Source: Pseudomonas svalbardensis (GTDB lineage: Bacteria > Pseudomonadota > Gammaproteobacteria > Pseudomonadales > Pseudomonadaceae). Taken from it: a DNA stretch of 64,000 bases. A program made the translations under genes and the position numbers. The stretch spans positions 5,727,001-5,791,000 of the forward strand of contig NZ_CP125619.1 in NCBI RefSeq assembly GCF_030053115.1, in the 5' to 3' direction. Positions 8,519 through 17,081 of this stretch are shown here, one piece after another. The notes beneath the pieces were generated by a model. It saw only the letters and a program-made list of their open reading frames with translations. It had not been told where the DNA came from and made no database searches. The stretch's first letter is position 1. The number at the start of each line of letters is the position of its first letter.

Positions 8519-9430
8519 ATGTTTGTCCAGATTCTAGGTTCCGCCGCCGGCGGTGGTTTCCCCCAGTGGAACTGCAACTGCGTGAACTGCGCCGGTTTTC
8601 GCGATGGCAGCCTGAACGCCAAGGCGCGGACCCAGTCGTCCATCGCGATTTCCGATAACGGCGTGAACTGGGTGTTGTGCAACGCATCGCCGGACATTCG
8701 CGCCCAGCTCCAGAGCTTCGCCCCGATGCAACCGGGCCGCGCCCTGCGCGATACCGGCATCAACGCGATCATCCTGATGGACAGCCAGATCGACCACACC
8801 ACCGGCCTGCTCAGCCTACGCGAAGGTTGCCCGCACCAGGTCTGGTGCACCGACATGGTCCACGAAGACCTGAGCACCGGTTTCCCGCTGTTCACCATGC
8901 TGACCCACTGGAACGGCGGGCTGACCTGGAACCAGATCGAGCTCGACCGCAGCTTCATCATCCCGGCCTGCCCGAGTCTGCGCTTCACCCCGCTGCCGTT
9001 GCGCAGCGCCGCACCACCGTACTCGCCGCACCGCTTCGACCCGCACCCCGGCGACAACATCGGCCTGATCGTTGAAGACCTCAACACCGGTGGCAAACTG
9101 TTCTACGCACCGGGCTTGGGCAAGGTCGACGCACCGCTGCTGGAGATCATGGCGGGCAGCGATTGTCTGCTGGTGGACGGCACGATGTGGGATGACGACG
9201 AAATGCAGCGCCGTGGCGTCGGCACCCGCACCGGTCGGGAAATGGGCCACCTGGCGCAGAATGGCCCCGGTGGCATGCTGGAAGTGCTGGAACAGCTGCC
9301 CAACCAGCGCAAAATACTTATCCACATCAACAACACCAACCCGATTCTTGATGAGGATTCGCCGGAGCGTGTAGAACTGGTTCTGCGTGATGTTGAAGTG
9401 GCGTATGACGGCATGAGTATTGTGTTGTAG
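8519..9430 (+). CDS. pqqB: PqqB, metallo-beta-lactamase-fold PQQ biosynthesis protein
   Basis: 303 residues of the metallo-hydrolase fold, starting [21 protein letters not shown] as in known PqqB proteins. It includes the [11 protein letters not shown] segment that replaces a canonical HxHxDH metal motif. PqqB is thought to act on the tyrosine part of the precursor by hydroxylation. ATG 8519 has GGAG six bases upstream. It follows the pqqA attenuator and is separated from pqqC by a 68-bp REP doublet. Confidence 0.95.
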   Translation: MFVQILGSAAGGGFPQWNCNCVNCAGFRDGSLNAKARTQSSIAISDNGVNWVLCNASPDIRAQLQSFAPMQPGRALRDTGINAIILMDSQIDHTTGLLSLREGCPHQVWCTDMVHEDLSTGFPLFTMLTHWNGGLTWNQIELDRSFIIPACPSLRFTPLPLRSAAPPYSPHRFDPHPGDNIGLIVEDLNTGGKLFYAPGLGKVDAPLLEIMAGSDCLLVDGTMWDDDEMQRRGVGTRTGREMGHLAQNGPGGMLEVLEQLPNQRKILIHINNTNPILDEDSPERVELVLRDVEVAYDGMSIVL

Positions 9431-9440
9431 CGGATGGCCT

Positions 9441-9508
9441 CTTCGCGGGCAAGCCTCGCTCCTACAGGTTCGGCGCTATCTCTGTAGGAGCGAGGCTTGC
9501 CCGCGAAG
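9441..9508. repeat. REPIN (inverted REP doublet), variant sequence
   Basis: Two perfect 27-bp inverted arms (9441-9467 and 9482-9508) around a 14-bp loop, ten bases after the pqqB stop. The arms carry cgcgggcaagcctcgctcctac, a variant of the cgcgagcaggctcgctccca form found elsewhere in the window. It lies inside the pqq operon and may stabilise the upstream mRNA. Confidence 0.92.
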
Positions 9509-9558
9509 GCGTCCGACCAGACACCAAAGAACCCACCGGTCGTACCCGGAGAACCGAA

Positions 9559-10311
9559 ATGACTGACACAGCAATGTCCCCCGCCGAGTTCGAAGCAGCC
9601 TTGCGAGCCAAGGGCGCCTATTACCACATCTATCATCCGTATCACGTGGCGATGTATGAAGGCCGGGCAACGCGCGAGCAGATCCAGGGCTGGGTCGCCA
9701 ACCGCTTCTATTATCAGGTGAACATCCCGCTCAAGGACGCCGCAATCCTCGCCAACTGCCCGGACCGCGAGATTCGTCGTGAGTGGATTCAGCGTTTGCT
9801 CGACCATGACGGCGCCCCCGGCGAAGACGGCGGCATCGAAGCCTGGCTGCGCCTGGGCCAAGCCGTCGGCCTCGACCCGGATCAGCTGCGCTCGCAGGAA
9901 TTGGTGCTACCTGGTGTACGTTTTGCCGTCGATGCCTACGTCAACTTCGCCCGCCGTGCCAGTTGGCAGGAAGCCGCCAGCAGCTCGCTGACCGAACTGT
10001 TCGCGCCGCAGATCCACCAGTCGCGCCTGGACAGCTGGCCGCAGCATTACCCGTGGATCGATCCGGCCGGTTACGAGTATTTCCGCACGCGTCTGGGTCA
10101 GGCACGTCGCGACGTGGAACACGGCTTGGCGATCACTTTGCAGCACTACACGACGCGGGCCGGCCAAGAGCGCATGCTGGAAATTCTCCAGTTCAAACTG
10201 GACATTCTTTGGAGCATGCTCGATGCCATGAGCATGGCCTACGAACTGAAACGCCCGCCGTATCACAGCGTGACCGAGGAACGGGTCTGGCATAAAGGAA
10301 TCACCTTATGA
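9559..10311 (+). CDS. pqqC: pyrroloquinoline-quinone synthase PqqC
   Basis: A 250-residue all-helical oxidase of the heme-oxygenase-like fold that performs the final ring closure and oxidation to PQQ. The N-terminal [18 protein letters not shown] and WVANRFYYQ segments and the later [17 protein letters not shown] segment match PqqC. ATG 9559 has GGAG upstream. The stop overlaps the pqqD start (ATGA), giving translational coupling. Confidence 0.96.
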   Translation: MTDTAMSPAEFEAALRAKGAYYHIYHPYHVAMYEGRATREQIQGWVANRFYYQVNIPLKDAAILANCPDREIRREWIQRLLDHDGAPGEDGGIEAWLRLGQAVGLDPDQLRSQELVLPGVRFAVDAYVNFARRASWQEAASSSLTELFAPQIHQSRLDSWPQHYPWIDPAGYEYFRTRLGQARRDVEHGLAITLQHYTTRAGQERMLEILQFKLDILWSMLDAMSMAYELKRPPYHSVTEERVWHKGITL

Positions 10312-10583
10312 GTTTTGATCGCAGCAAGACCCCGAGCTGGCGTACCGGCTACCGCTTCCAGTACGAACCGGCGCAGAAAGGTCATGTGCTGCTCTACCCG
10401 GAAGGCATGATCAAACTCAACGAAAGCGCCGCACTGATCGGCGGTTTGATCGACGGCGAGCGTGACGTCGCGGCAATCATCGCCGAACTGGACGCGCAGT
10501 TCCCCGACGTGCCCGAGCTCGGTGACGACATCGAGCAATTCATGGAGGTCGCCCGTGCTCAGCACTGGATCGAACTTGCCTGA
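10308..10583 (+). CDS. pqqD: PqqD peptide chaperone
   Basis: 91 residues with the PqqD/RRE fold. It binds PqqA and presents it to the radical SAM enzyme Pqq[15 protein letters not shown] is the typical core. The start overlaps the pqqC stop by four bases, and its own 3' end overlaps pqqE by 29 bases, so the three are tightly coupled. Confidence 0.95.
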   Translation: MSFDRSKTPSWRTGYRFQYEPAQKGHVLLYPEGMIKLNESAALIGGLIDGERDVAAIIAELDAQFPDVPELGDDIEQFMEVARAQHWIELA

Positions 10584-11730
10584 TTCCGCGTCAGACAAGT
10601 TACCGCCCACACCGGAAATCGGCCTGCCATTGTGGCTGCTGGCCGAGCTGACCTATCGCTGCCCGCTGCAATGCCCGTACTGCTCCAATCCTCTGGACTT
10701 CGCCGAGCAAGGCAAAGAACTGAGTATCGAGCAGTGGATCAAAGTGTTCCGCGAAGCGCGGGAAATGGGCGCGGCGCAGCTGGGCTTTTCCGGCGGTGAA
10801 CCGCTGGTGCGCCAGGACCTCGCCGAGCTGATCACCGAGGCGCGCAAGCTGGGGTTCTACACCAACCTGATCACCTCGGGCATCGGCCTGACCGAGCAGA
10901 AAATCAGCGACTTCAAGAAGGCCGGCCTGGACCACATTCAGATCAGCTTTCAGGCCAGCGACGAGCAAGTGAACAACTTGCTGGCCGGCTCGAAAAAGGC
11001 CTTCGCCCAGAAGCTGGAAATGGCTCGCGCGGTGAAAGCCCACGGTTATCCGATGGTGCTGAACTTCGTGACCCATCGGCACAACATCGACAAGATCGAC
11101 CGGATCATCGAGCTGTGCATCGCCCTTGAGGCGGACTTCGTCGAACTCGCCACTTGCCAGTTCTACGGTTGGGCGCAGCTCAATCGGGTCGGTCTGTTGC
11201 CGACCAAGGAACAACTGGTCCACGCCGAACGCATCACCAACGAATACCGCGCCAAACTGGAAGCCGAAGGGCATCCGTGCAAGCTGATTTTCGTCACCCC
11301 GGACTATTACGAAGAGCGCCCGAAAGCCTGCATGAACGGCTGGGGCAGTATTTTTCTGACAGTCACGCCGGACGGAACTGCCCTGCCGTGTCACGGCGCC
11401 CGACAGATGCCGGTGCAGTTTCCCAACGTGCGCGACCACAGCATGCAACACATCTGGTACGACTCGTTCGGCTTCAACCGTTTCCGCGGTTACGACTGGA
11501 TGCCCGAGCCCTGCCGTTCCTGCGACGAGAAAGAAAAAGACTTCGGCGGCTGTCGCTGCCAGGCATTCATGCTCACGGGGGACGCGAGCAACGCCGACCC
11601 GGTGTGCAGCAAGTCGGAACATCACGGCGTGATCCTCAAGGCTCGCGAAGAAGCCGAGCACGCGACCCAGACCATTGAACAACTGGCCTTTCGCAATGAA
11701 CGAAATTCACGACTCATCGCTAAAAGCTGA
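10555..11730 (+). CDS. pqqE: PqqE radical SAM enzyme
   Basis: 391 residues. It forms the carbon-carbon link between Glu and Tyr of PqqA. The radical SAM CxxxCxxC is C36-C40-C43 (CPLQCPYC), GFSGGEPL is the SAM-binding GGE loop, and a cysteine-rich SPASM region near the end ([19 protein letters not shown]) holds auxiliary clusters. The start is GTG 10555, with GGAGG six bases upstream inside pqqD; upstream in-frame sequence is pqqD read in another frame. It overlaps both neighbours. Confidence 0.95.
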   Translation: MLSTGSNLPDSASDKLPPTPEIGLPLWLLAELTYRCPLQCPYCSNPLDFAEQGKELSIEQWIKVFREAREMGAAQLGFSGGEPLVRQDLAELITEARKLGFYTNLITSGIGLTEQKISDFKKAGLDHIQISFQASDEQVNNLLAGSKKAFAQKLEMARAVKAHGYPMVLNFVTHRHNIDKIDRIIELCIALEADFVELATCQFYGWAQLNRVGLLPTKEQLVHAERITNEYRAKLEAEGHPCKLIFVTPDYYEERPKACMNGWGSIFLTVTPDGTALPCHGARQMPVQFPNVRDHSMQHIWYDSFGFNRFRGYDWMPEPCRSCDEKEKDFGGCRCQAFMLTGDASNADPVCSKSEHHGVILKAREEAEHATQTIEQLAFRNERNSRLIAKS

Positions 11731-13522
11731 ACCCTTCAGTGCTGCCAAGGCTGTTGCGGCCGGCATCGACTTCGCCGAGTTGCAGGTCGGCCCACATGGC
11801 TTGTTCTGGAACGAGTACCGCCCCGAGGACGCCGCCTGCCGAATCTGGCATTGGCGTGACGGCCAGGCGCACTGTCTGACGCCTGCGGGCTTCAGTGTGC
11901 GCAGTCGGGTGTACGAATACGGGGGCGGCGCGTTTTGTCTGACCGATGACGGGATAGTGTTCGTCAACGAGGCGGACCAACAGCTGTATCGGCAGTCACT
12001 GGCCGGCGAGACACCGGAGTTACTGAGCTCTGGCGAATGCCGATACGGCGATCTGCAGTTCGCAAACGGGCAGGTATTGGCGGTTGAAGAAAACCGCGAT
12101 CGGCATCGTCTGGTGGCTATCGATGTGGCTGACCGAGTACGTCATCTGCTGGCCGAAGGCGCCGACTTCTATGCCGCGCCGACGTTGAGTCCCGACGCGC
12201 AACGACTGGCGTGGATCGAGTGGAGCCGCCCGGATCAGCCATGGACCGCGACTCGCCTGATGGTTGCCGAACGCCAGAACGATGGCCGTTTTGCTCTGCC
12301 GCGTTGCGTGGCGGGCGAAGACGCTGAGGAATCGCTGCAACAACCGAGGTTCGATACCAGCGGCCGTCTGTTTTGCCTGACTGATCGCGGCGGCTACTGG
12401 CAGCCTTGGGTGGAATCGGCAGACGGTCCGAGCCCGCTGCCGAGTACCGCAGCGGATCATGGACCAGCGCCGTGGCAGCTGGGTGGCTGCACCTGGTTGC
12501 CGCTGAGCGAAGGCCGGTATCTGGCAAGCTGGACCGAAGACGGATTTGGCAGACTGGGTCTTTGTGGCGACTCCGGTGAAGACTTCACGGGTGATTACAG
12601 CCGTTTCCGCTCTCTCGCACTGGATGAGCAGTTCATTTACTGCATCGCCGCTTCGCCAGTCAGTTCGTCGTCAGTCATTGCCATCGACCGCCAGACCCGG
12701 AAAGTCAAAACACTGGCTGGCGGTATTGCACCGTTGCCTGCCGAGCAGATCAGCGTCCCGCAAACCCTGCGCTACCCGAGCGGTTCGGGCGAGGCACACG
12801 GCTTCTTCTATCCAGCGATGACCGGTGATGCGACACCGCCTCTGGTGGTGTTTATCCACGGTGGCCCGACTTCGGCCTGTTACCCCATGCTCGATCCGCG
12901 CATCCAGTATTGGGCACAACGCGGCTTCGCCGTGGCCGACCTCAACTACCGCGGCAGCAGTGGCTATGGCCGGGCTTATCGACAAGCGCTGCATTTGAGC
13001 TGGGGCGAAGTGGATGTGGAGGACGCCTGCGCAGTCGTCGCTCATCTCGCCGATCGCGGACTGATCGACGGCAACAAGGCGTTTATTCGCGGCGGCAGTG
13101 CCGGTGGTTACACCACACTGTGCGCATTGGCCTTCCACAACGTCTTTCGCGCCGGCGCCAGCCTGTATGGCGTCAGTGACCCTGCGGCACTGGGCCGAAC
13201 AACCCACAAGTTCGAAGGCGATTATCTGGATTGGCTGATCGGCGACCCGGTGCAGGATGCCGAACGCTACGCCGCTCGAACGCCGTTGCTGCACGCGGGC
13301 AACATCAGTAAGCCGGTGATTTTCTTTCAGGGTGAACTGGACGCCGTAGTGGTGCCACAACAGACCCGCGACATGGTCACGGCGTTGCAGGACAACGGCA
13401 TTCTGGTTGAAGCGCATTACTACGCTGACGAACGCCATGGCTTTCGCAAGGCCGGCAATCAGGCCCATGCGCTGGAGCAGGAGTGGTTGTTTTATCGAAG
13501 AGTGATGGCGTTCGCGGACTGA
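11696..13522 (+). CDS. S9-family prolyl oligopeptidase-like peptidase of the pqq cluster
   Basis: 608 residues: an N-terminal beta-propeller-like half and a C-terminal alpha/beta hydrolase. The catalytic serine is in [10 protein letters not shown], the aspartate in GELDAVVVP and the histidine in [12 protein letters not shown] 11696 lies 35 bases inside pqqE with no strong ribosome site, so coupled translation is likely. Peptidases of this type close pqq clusters in fluorescent pseudomonads (named PqqM or PqqH in different strains) and may help trim the PqqA product. Because the names differ, no symbol is given. Confidence 0.88.
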   Translation: MNEIHDSSLKAEPFSAAKAVAAGIDFAELQVGPHGLFWNEYRPEDAACRIWHWRDGQAHCLTPAGFSVRSRVYEYGGGAFCLTDDGIVFVNEADQQLYRQSLAGETPELLSSGECRYGDLQFANGQVLAVEENRDRHRLVAIDVADRVRHLLAEGADFYAAPTLSPDAQRLAWIEWSRPDQPWTATRLMVAERQNDGRFALPRCVAGEDAEESLQQPRFDTSGRLFCLTDRGGYWQPWVESADGPSPLPSTAADHGPAPWQLGGCTWLPLSEGRYLASWTEDGFGRLGLCGDSGEDFTGDYSRFRSLALDEQFIYCIAASPVSSSSVIAIDRQTRKVKTLAGGIAPLPAEQISVPQTLRYPSGSGEAHGFFYPAMTGDATPPLVVFIHGGPTSACYPMLDPRIQYWAQRGFAVADLNYRGSSGYGRAYRQALHLSWGEVDVEDACAVVAHLADRGLIDGNKAFIRGGSAGGYTTLCALAFHNVFRAGASLYGVSDPAALGRTTHKFEGDYLDWLIGDPVQDAERYAARTPLLHAGNISKPVIFFQGELDAVVVPQQTRDMVTALQDNGILVEAHYYADERHGFRKAGNQAHALEQEWLFYRRVMAFAD

Positions 13523-13556
13523 AGTCTGCGGCCCGAGCAGGAATTGTGTCGCCCCA

Positions 13557-13660
13557 TTCGCGAGCAGGTCGAATCGTCGCACCGTCGCTCCCACAGGGAT
13601 TTCTGTACACCACAGATTCATTGTGGGAGCGACGGTGCGACGATTCGACCTGCTCGCGAA
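13557..13660. repeat. REPIN with unusually long 39-bp arms
   Basis: Perfect inverted arms at 13557-13595 and 13622-13660. Compared with the usual REP arm, the middle is longer and different (gcaggtcgaatcgtcgcaccgtcgctccc), yet both arms agree base for base. It lies 35 bp after the S9 peptidase stop. Confidence 0.9.
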
Positions 13661-13685
13661 AGCGGTCTAACTGGCGCCGCGAAAC

Positions 13686-13844
13686 TTAGCGTTTGGCGAT
13701 GATGTACACCGCATGCACGATTCCGGGGATGTAACCGCATAGCGTCAGCAGAATATTCAACCAGAACGCCCCGGCGAAACCGACTTGCAGAAACACACCC
13801 AGTGGCGGCAACAGAATGGCGATGATGATGCGAATAAAGTCCAT
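13686..13844 (-). CDS. YqaE/Pmp3-family small membrane protein, 52 aa
   Basis: The frame encodes 52 residues beginning MDFIRIIIAILLPPLGVFLQ and ending IPGIVHAVYIIAKR. Two hydrophobic helices flank a short polar turn, with the PPLGVFL and IPGIVHA motifs of the UPF0057/Pmp3 family of inner-membrane stress peptides. AGGAG is eight bases before the ATG. It stands alone between the pqq REPIN and the XRE gene. In other bacteria the family affects membrane potential and salt tolerance; the role here is inferred. Confidence 0.92.
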   Translation of the reverse strand: MDFIRIIIAILLPPLGVFLQVGFAGAFWLNILLTLCGYIPGIVHAVYIIAKR

Positions 13845-13927
13845 GGGGTCAGCTCCTGATTAAAGTTGGCTCGTGTGAACCTACAGCTAATCGACCTTTG
13901 CCGTTCGTCAGGGTTCAGTGCGGTTAT

Positions 13928-14248
13928 TCAGGCCAGTATCTCAAGACCGTGTTTCTGAACGATGCTCAGCAACTTCAGCGCCATGCCGCTGGGGTGCTTG
14001 TCTCCCGCTTCCCATTGTTTGACCGTCGAGGCGCTTGTGTTCAGATAACGAGCGAACACTGGTTGGCTTACGTTGTTGCGTTCGCGCAGCGCTTTGATCT
14101 GCTCAGCGGGAATCGCGTCTGGAACCGTTGCAAGACATGATTCATCGAATTCGCGCATGGTTGCCTTGCTGATTGCACCGATGGCAAACAATGCACTGGC
14201 TGACTCGTGTATCGATTCCGATATTTCGCTTTTGAGTTTTTTACTCAT
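13928..14248 (-). CDS. HigA/NadS-like XRE antitoxin-type regulator, 106 aa
   Basis: A C-terminal helix-turn-helix of the XRE type (IKALRERNNVSQPVFARYLNTSASTVKQWEAGDKHPSG, about residues 50-90) follows an N-terminal helical part typical of antitoxins paired with RelE/HigB toxins. ATG 14248 has GGAG seven bases upstream; the frame extends five codons further without a better start. The preceding frame ends eight bases inside this gene, the arrangement of a toxin-antitoxin pair, but the toxin seems to be only a C-terminal remnant. It is therefore probably an orphan antitoxin or repressor. Confidence 0.82.
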   Translation of the reverse strand: MSKKLKSEISESIHESASALFAIGAISKATMREFDESCLATVPDAIPAEQIKALRERNNVSQPVFARYLNTSASTVKQWEAGDKHPSGMALKLLSIVQKHGLEILA

Positions 14249-14372
14249 GGGGTATCTCCACAAACTCCTTAGTGTCCAGCAGGTGCTGGACTTGCATCTC
14301 GGTCAATCCGCCAACACCCTCTAAAAAGCCATTGATCCCGGTACGGCTCAAGCACTGAAATGCATTTGGCAA
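14241..14372 (-). pseudogene. probable C-terminal remnant of a RelE/HigB-type toxin
   Basis: A frame overlaps the antitoxin start by eight bases (stop TAA inside ATGAGTAA). It reads, from a TTG at 14372, about 43 residues ending LTEMQVQHLLDTKEFVEIPHE. Tails of this form (helix, then short acidic EV/EI ending) are seen in RelE-family toxins encoded just upstream of such antitoxins. Going further 5' the frame runs directly into the terminator of the aminotransferase gene, so the toxin catalytic part is missing. Family assignment rests on this short tail and on position. Confidence 0.45.
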
Positions 14373-14383
14373 AACGCAGAGAC

Positions 14384-14422
14384 AAAAAAACGCCCCACGC
14401 CAAAAGAATCAGGCATGGGGCG
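14384..14422 (-). terminator. terminator of the class III aminotransferase gene
   Basis: On the minus strand an imperfect stem CGCCCC-A-GCC/GGC-GGGGCG is followed by seven T. It lies 50 bases after the aminotransferase stop. Confidence 0.85.
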
Positions 14423-14471
14423 ATGCGTTATACCGCGAGACGGTTCGGGAATTCGTGTAGGGCAGGTCTGA

Positions 14472-15755
14472 TCAGACGGTAATCCCTTTGCTGCACTGCA
14501 GTTGCGCAGTGCGCACGCGGGAGAAGGCACGGGCCAGGCGCAGGAGCATTTCGTCGATATTGGCTTTGCTGACGGTCAGTGCCGGGGTAAAGCGCAGGCA
14601 ATCGGGCTGCGGAGCGTTGAGCAGCAAGCCTTCGTACAACGCCGCTTTGACGACAGCGTCAGCCGATTCGTCGGACAAGGTAAGACCCCAGAACAGTCCT
14701 TGCCCGCGCAACTCGCCGTGGCCATAGCGATGGGATAAACGCTGCAGACCTTCGCTCAGGTGCTGACCGGTTTCCCCGACATGATCGAGAAACCCCTTGT
14801 CCTGAACGCTGTCGAGGACGGCAAGACCGGCAGCCGTCATCAGTGCATTGCCATGATGAGTACCTGTCACTTCGCCGACCTCGAAACAGCAGGCCTTACC
14901 CCGCGCCAGCAACGCTGCCAATGGCACGCCACCGCCCAGCCCTTTGCCGAGAACGACGATATCTGCCCGCACGCCGTAGGATTTTTCGGCGAGCAAGGTG
15001 CCACAACGCCCTAAACCGGTTTGCACTTCGTCGAAGATCAGCAGAATGCCCAGCTCACGGCACAGGTGCTCGACGCCTTTGAGGTAATGCTCGGTGGCCG
15101 GTATCACCCCGGCTTCGCTCTGGATCGGTTCGAGCATGATCGCCACGGTCTGGGCGTCGACGGCCGCATGCAAGGCCGGAAGATCATTGAACGGCACGTG
15201 ACTGAAGCCCGGAAGCAGCGGCTCGAATCGGTTAGTCAGATTCGAACTGTCCGATGCCGAAATCGTCCCCAGACTACGACCATGGCAGCCGTTGTTGGCA
15301 ACGATGATCCGCGAAGCCCCGCCGCGATGCCGTTGGCCCCATTTGCGCGCCAGTTTGATCGCCGCTTCACAGGCTTCGCTGCCGCTGTTGAGCAAGTACG
15401 CCTGATCACTGCCGGTGCTGGAACACAGCCGCTCAGCAAGATTGAGCATGCCGCGGTTATTGAGACCGAAGCCGGGATTGATCAACGACTCAGCCTGCGC
15501 CGCGATGGCGTTAACCAGTACCGAAGGGCTGTGTCCGAGGCTATTCGCCCCGCCACCCTGTGAGAAATCCAGATAAGCGCGGTCATCGCTGTCCCACAAC
15601 CATGAGCCCTGGCCGCGCACGAATATCTGTTTCGGTCGCTCGACACTGAGCATCAGGCACTCGCTGGAAAGATTGTCGCCTTTGGACGGCAAGAAGGTGC
15701 CCACCGCCAGGTCATCAAGACTCGGAGGATTGCGCCGCAAATTAAACAAGTTCAT
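14472..15755 (-). CDS. class III PLP-dependent aminotransferase
   Basis: 427 residues of the acetylornithine/ornithine aminotransferase fold. The N-terminal SQGGGANSLGHSP, the LLNSGSEACEAAIKLAR cofactor loop, the LIFDEVQTGLGRCG aspartate and the Schiff-base lysine in VVLGKGLGGGVP (about residue 280) are all present. The substrate cannot be told: the N-terminus is longer than ArgD, so an amine or amino acid other than acetylornithine is possible. Its ribosome site GAGG is embedded in an 18-bp perfect palindrome just before the ATG. A LysR gene is divergently transcribed 169 bp away and may regulate it. Confidence 0.88.
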   Translation of the reverse strand: MNLFNLRRNPPSLDDLAVGTFLPSKGDNLSSECLMLSVERPKQIFVRGQGSWLWDSDDRAYLDFSQGGGANSLGHSPSVLVNAIAAQAESLINPGFGLNNRGMLNLAERLCSSTGSDQAYLLNSGSEACEAAIKLARKWGQRHRGGASRIIVANNGCHGRSLGTISASDSSNLTNRFEPLLPGFSHVPFNDLPALHAAVDAQTVAIMLEPIQSEAGVIPATEHYLKGVEHLCRELGILLIFDEVQTGLGRCGTLLAEKSYGVRADIVVLGKGLGGGVPLAALLARGKACCFEVGEVTGTHHGNALMTAAGLAVLDSVQDKGFLDHVGETGQHLSEGLQRLSHRYGHGELRGQGLFWGLTLSDESADAVVKAALYEGLLLNAPQPDCLRFTPALTVSKANIDEMLLRLARAFSRVRTAQLQCSKGITV

Positions 15756-15761
15756 CTGATC

Positions 15762-15779
15762 AAACCTCGCGCGAGGTTT
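15762..15779. promoter_or_regulatory. 18-bp perfect palindrome over the aminotransferase Shine-Dalgarno
   Basis: AAACCTCGC/GCGAGGTTT. On the aminotransferase mRNA the 3' arm contains the GAGG ribosome site. It could act as an RNA hairpin that hides the site or as a protein operator in the divergent promoter region. Confidence 0.55.
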
Positions 15780-15924
15780 TTTGCCTTACCTATGTAAACA
15801 CCCTCGAAGCAAACAGTATTCATCGCACTCTGTGGCCCTGTAAGCCTTGTGAATGCGGTTAGACTAGGCTCAGCCAAGGCCTTGAGCCATTTCGATTTCC
15901 CAGCATTTTCGATAAGCACACCTT

Positions 15925-16854
15925 ATGGATTTCAAGCAACTGCGTTACTTCGTCGCGGTCTACGAAGAAGGTCATGTGGGCCGGGCCGCCGAGCGGCTTT
16001 CAATCTCCCAACCGGCACTGTCCCAGCAGATCCGCCACCTCGAACAAAACCTCGAGGTGAGCTTGTTCGAACGCAGCAGCAAACGGCTGCTGCCAACCCT
16101 GGCTGCTCATACTTTGTACAACCATGCCCTGCCTTTGCTCGATGGCTTGCAGCGGGCGCGGGAAGCCTTGGGGAATTTCAAGGGCCAGGCACTGCGGACG
16201 TTGGCCATCGGTGTATTGCAAACCGTCCACACCAGTCTGGTGCCGCAGATGCTCGAGCGCGTGCGCAAGGCGCAGCCGCATTTGGTGGTGCAGATCTATG
16301 AACTGACGGGGCTGGAAATCGAGCGGCGCTTGCTCAATGGCTCGCTGGACATCGGCATCAGCTATCTGCCGCCTCGTCAGCCGGGATTGCACGGCGTGAT
16401 GCTGTACGAAGACGAACTGACCCTGGTCATCCCGGCGGATCACCCGTTGCGGGAATTCAAGAAAGTCTCGATGAGTCAGGCCGCCGAATTACCGATGTTG
16501 CTACTGGGTGAAGAGTTTCAAGTACGGCAGATTTGGCAGGCGCAACTGGCCAATCTGGGACGACGTCCGCAGGTACAGGCAGAACTGAACAACATGGCGG
16601 GGATTCTCGACAGTTTGCCGCACACGCGACTGGCGACGGTGTTGCCCGGACGCTCACAACAGGCACACGGCAACAAGGAACTGTTGTGGAAACCACTGAG
16701 CGAGCCGAGGGTGCCGCTTAAAGTTGGCTTGGTGTGTCGGGATGTGCAGCGGCAACAGGCCTCTCTGGCCTTACTGCGTACGTTGCTGGAGGAAGTGATG
16801 AATGGCTCGGATGGGCGTTTGATTAGCCCGGCAACACTGGATGAGATGAGTTAA
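15925..16854 (+). CDS. LysR-family transcriptional regulator
   Basis: 309 residues. An N-terminal winged helix (MDFKQLRYFVAVYEEGHVGRAAERLSISQPALSQQIRHLE) precedes a periplasmic-binding-like effector domain of the CynR/CatR branch. No clear Shine-Dalgarno precedes ATG 15925. It is divergent from the class III aminotransferase gene, the classic LysR arrangement, so that gene is the first candidate target. The inducer is unknown. Confidence 0.93.
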   Translation: MDFKQLRYFVAVYEEGHVGRAAERLSISQPALSQQIRHLEQNLEVSLFERSSKRLLPTLAAHTLYNHALPLLDGLQRAREALGNFKGQALRTLAIGVLQTVHTSLVPQMLERVRKAQPHLVVQIYELTGLEIERRLLNGSLDIGISYLPPRQPGLHGVMLYEDELTLVIPADHPLREFKKVSMSQAAELPMLLLGEEFQVRQIWQAQLANLGRRPQVQAELNNMAGILDSLPHTRLATVLPGRSQQAHGNKELLWKPLSEPRVPLKVGLVCRDVQRQQASLALLRTLLEEVMNGSDGRLISPATLDEMS

Positions 16855-16879
16855 GCACTTTTCTGCCGGCAAAAGAAAA

Positions 16880-16899
16880 CCCCGCCGAAGCGGGGCTTT
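16880..16899 (+). terminator. terminator of the LysR gene
   Basis: Stem CCCCGC/GCGGGG with a CGAA loop and a short CTTT tail, 23 bases after the LysR stop. Confidence 0.7.
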
Positions 16900-17044
16900 G
16901 CAGACTGTTTCCCTGACATCCCTTTCACTCCGCCGTCCTGGCAGAATCCTACGTGTCCGTGTTGTTGCTTTGCGCTTCCTGCGCGACGTCCATGTGAAGT
17001 AGATTAGCCGTGGATCCAATCTTCATCTATGGGAGAAGAGCAGC

Positions 17045-17074
17045 ACGTCATGTAAGAGAATACTTACATGACGT
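17045..17074. repeat. 12-bp perfect hairpin downstream of an acyl-CoA dehydrogenase gene
   Basis: ACGTCATGTAAG/CTTACATGACGT with a six-base loop, seven bases past the stop of the minus-strand gene. It has no T tract, so it may be a 3' stabiliser or a protein site rather than a simple terminator. No gene was seen in the rest of the 16.86-17.08 kb gap. Confidence 0.6.
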
Positions 17075-17081
17075 TACATTG

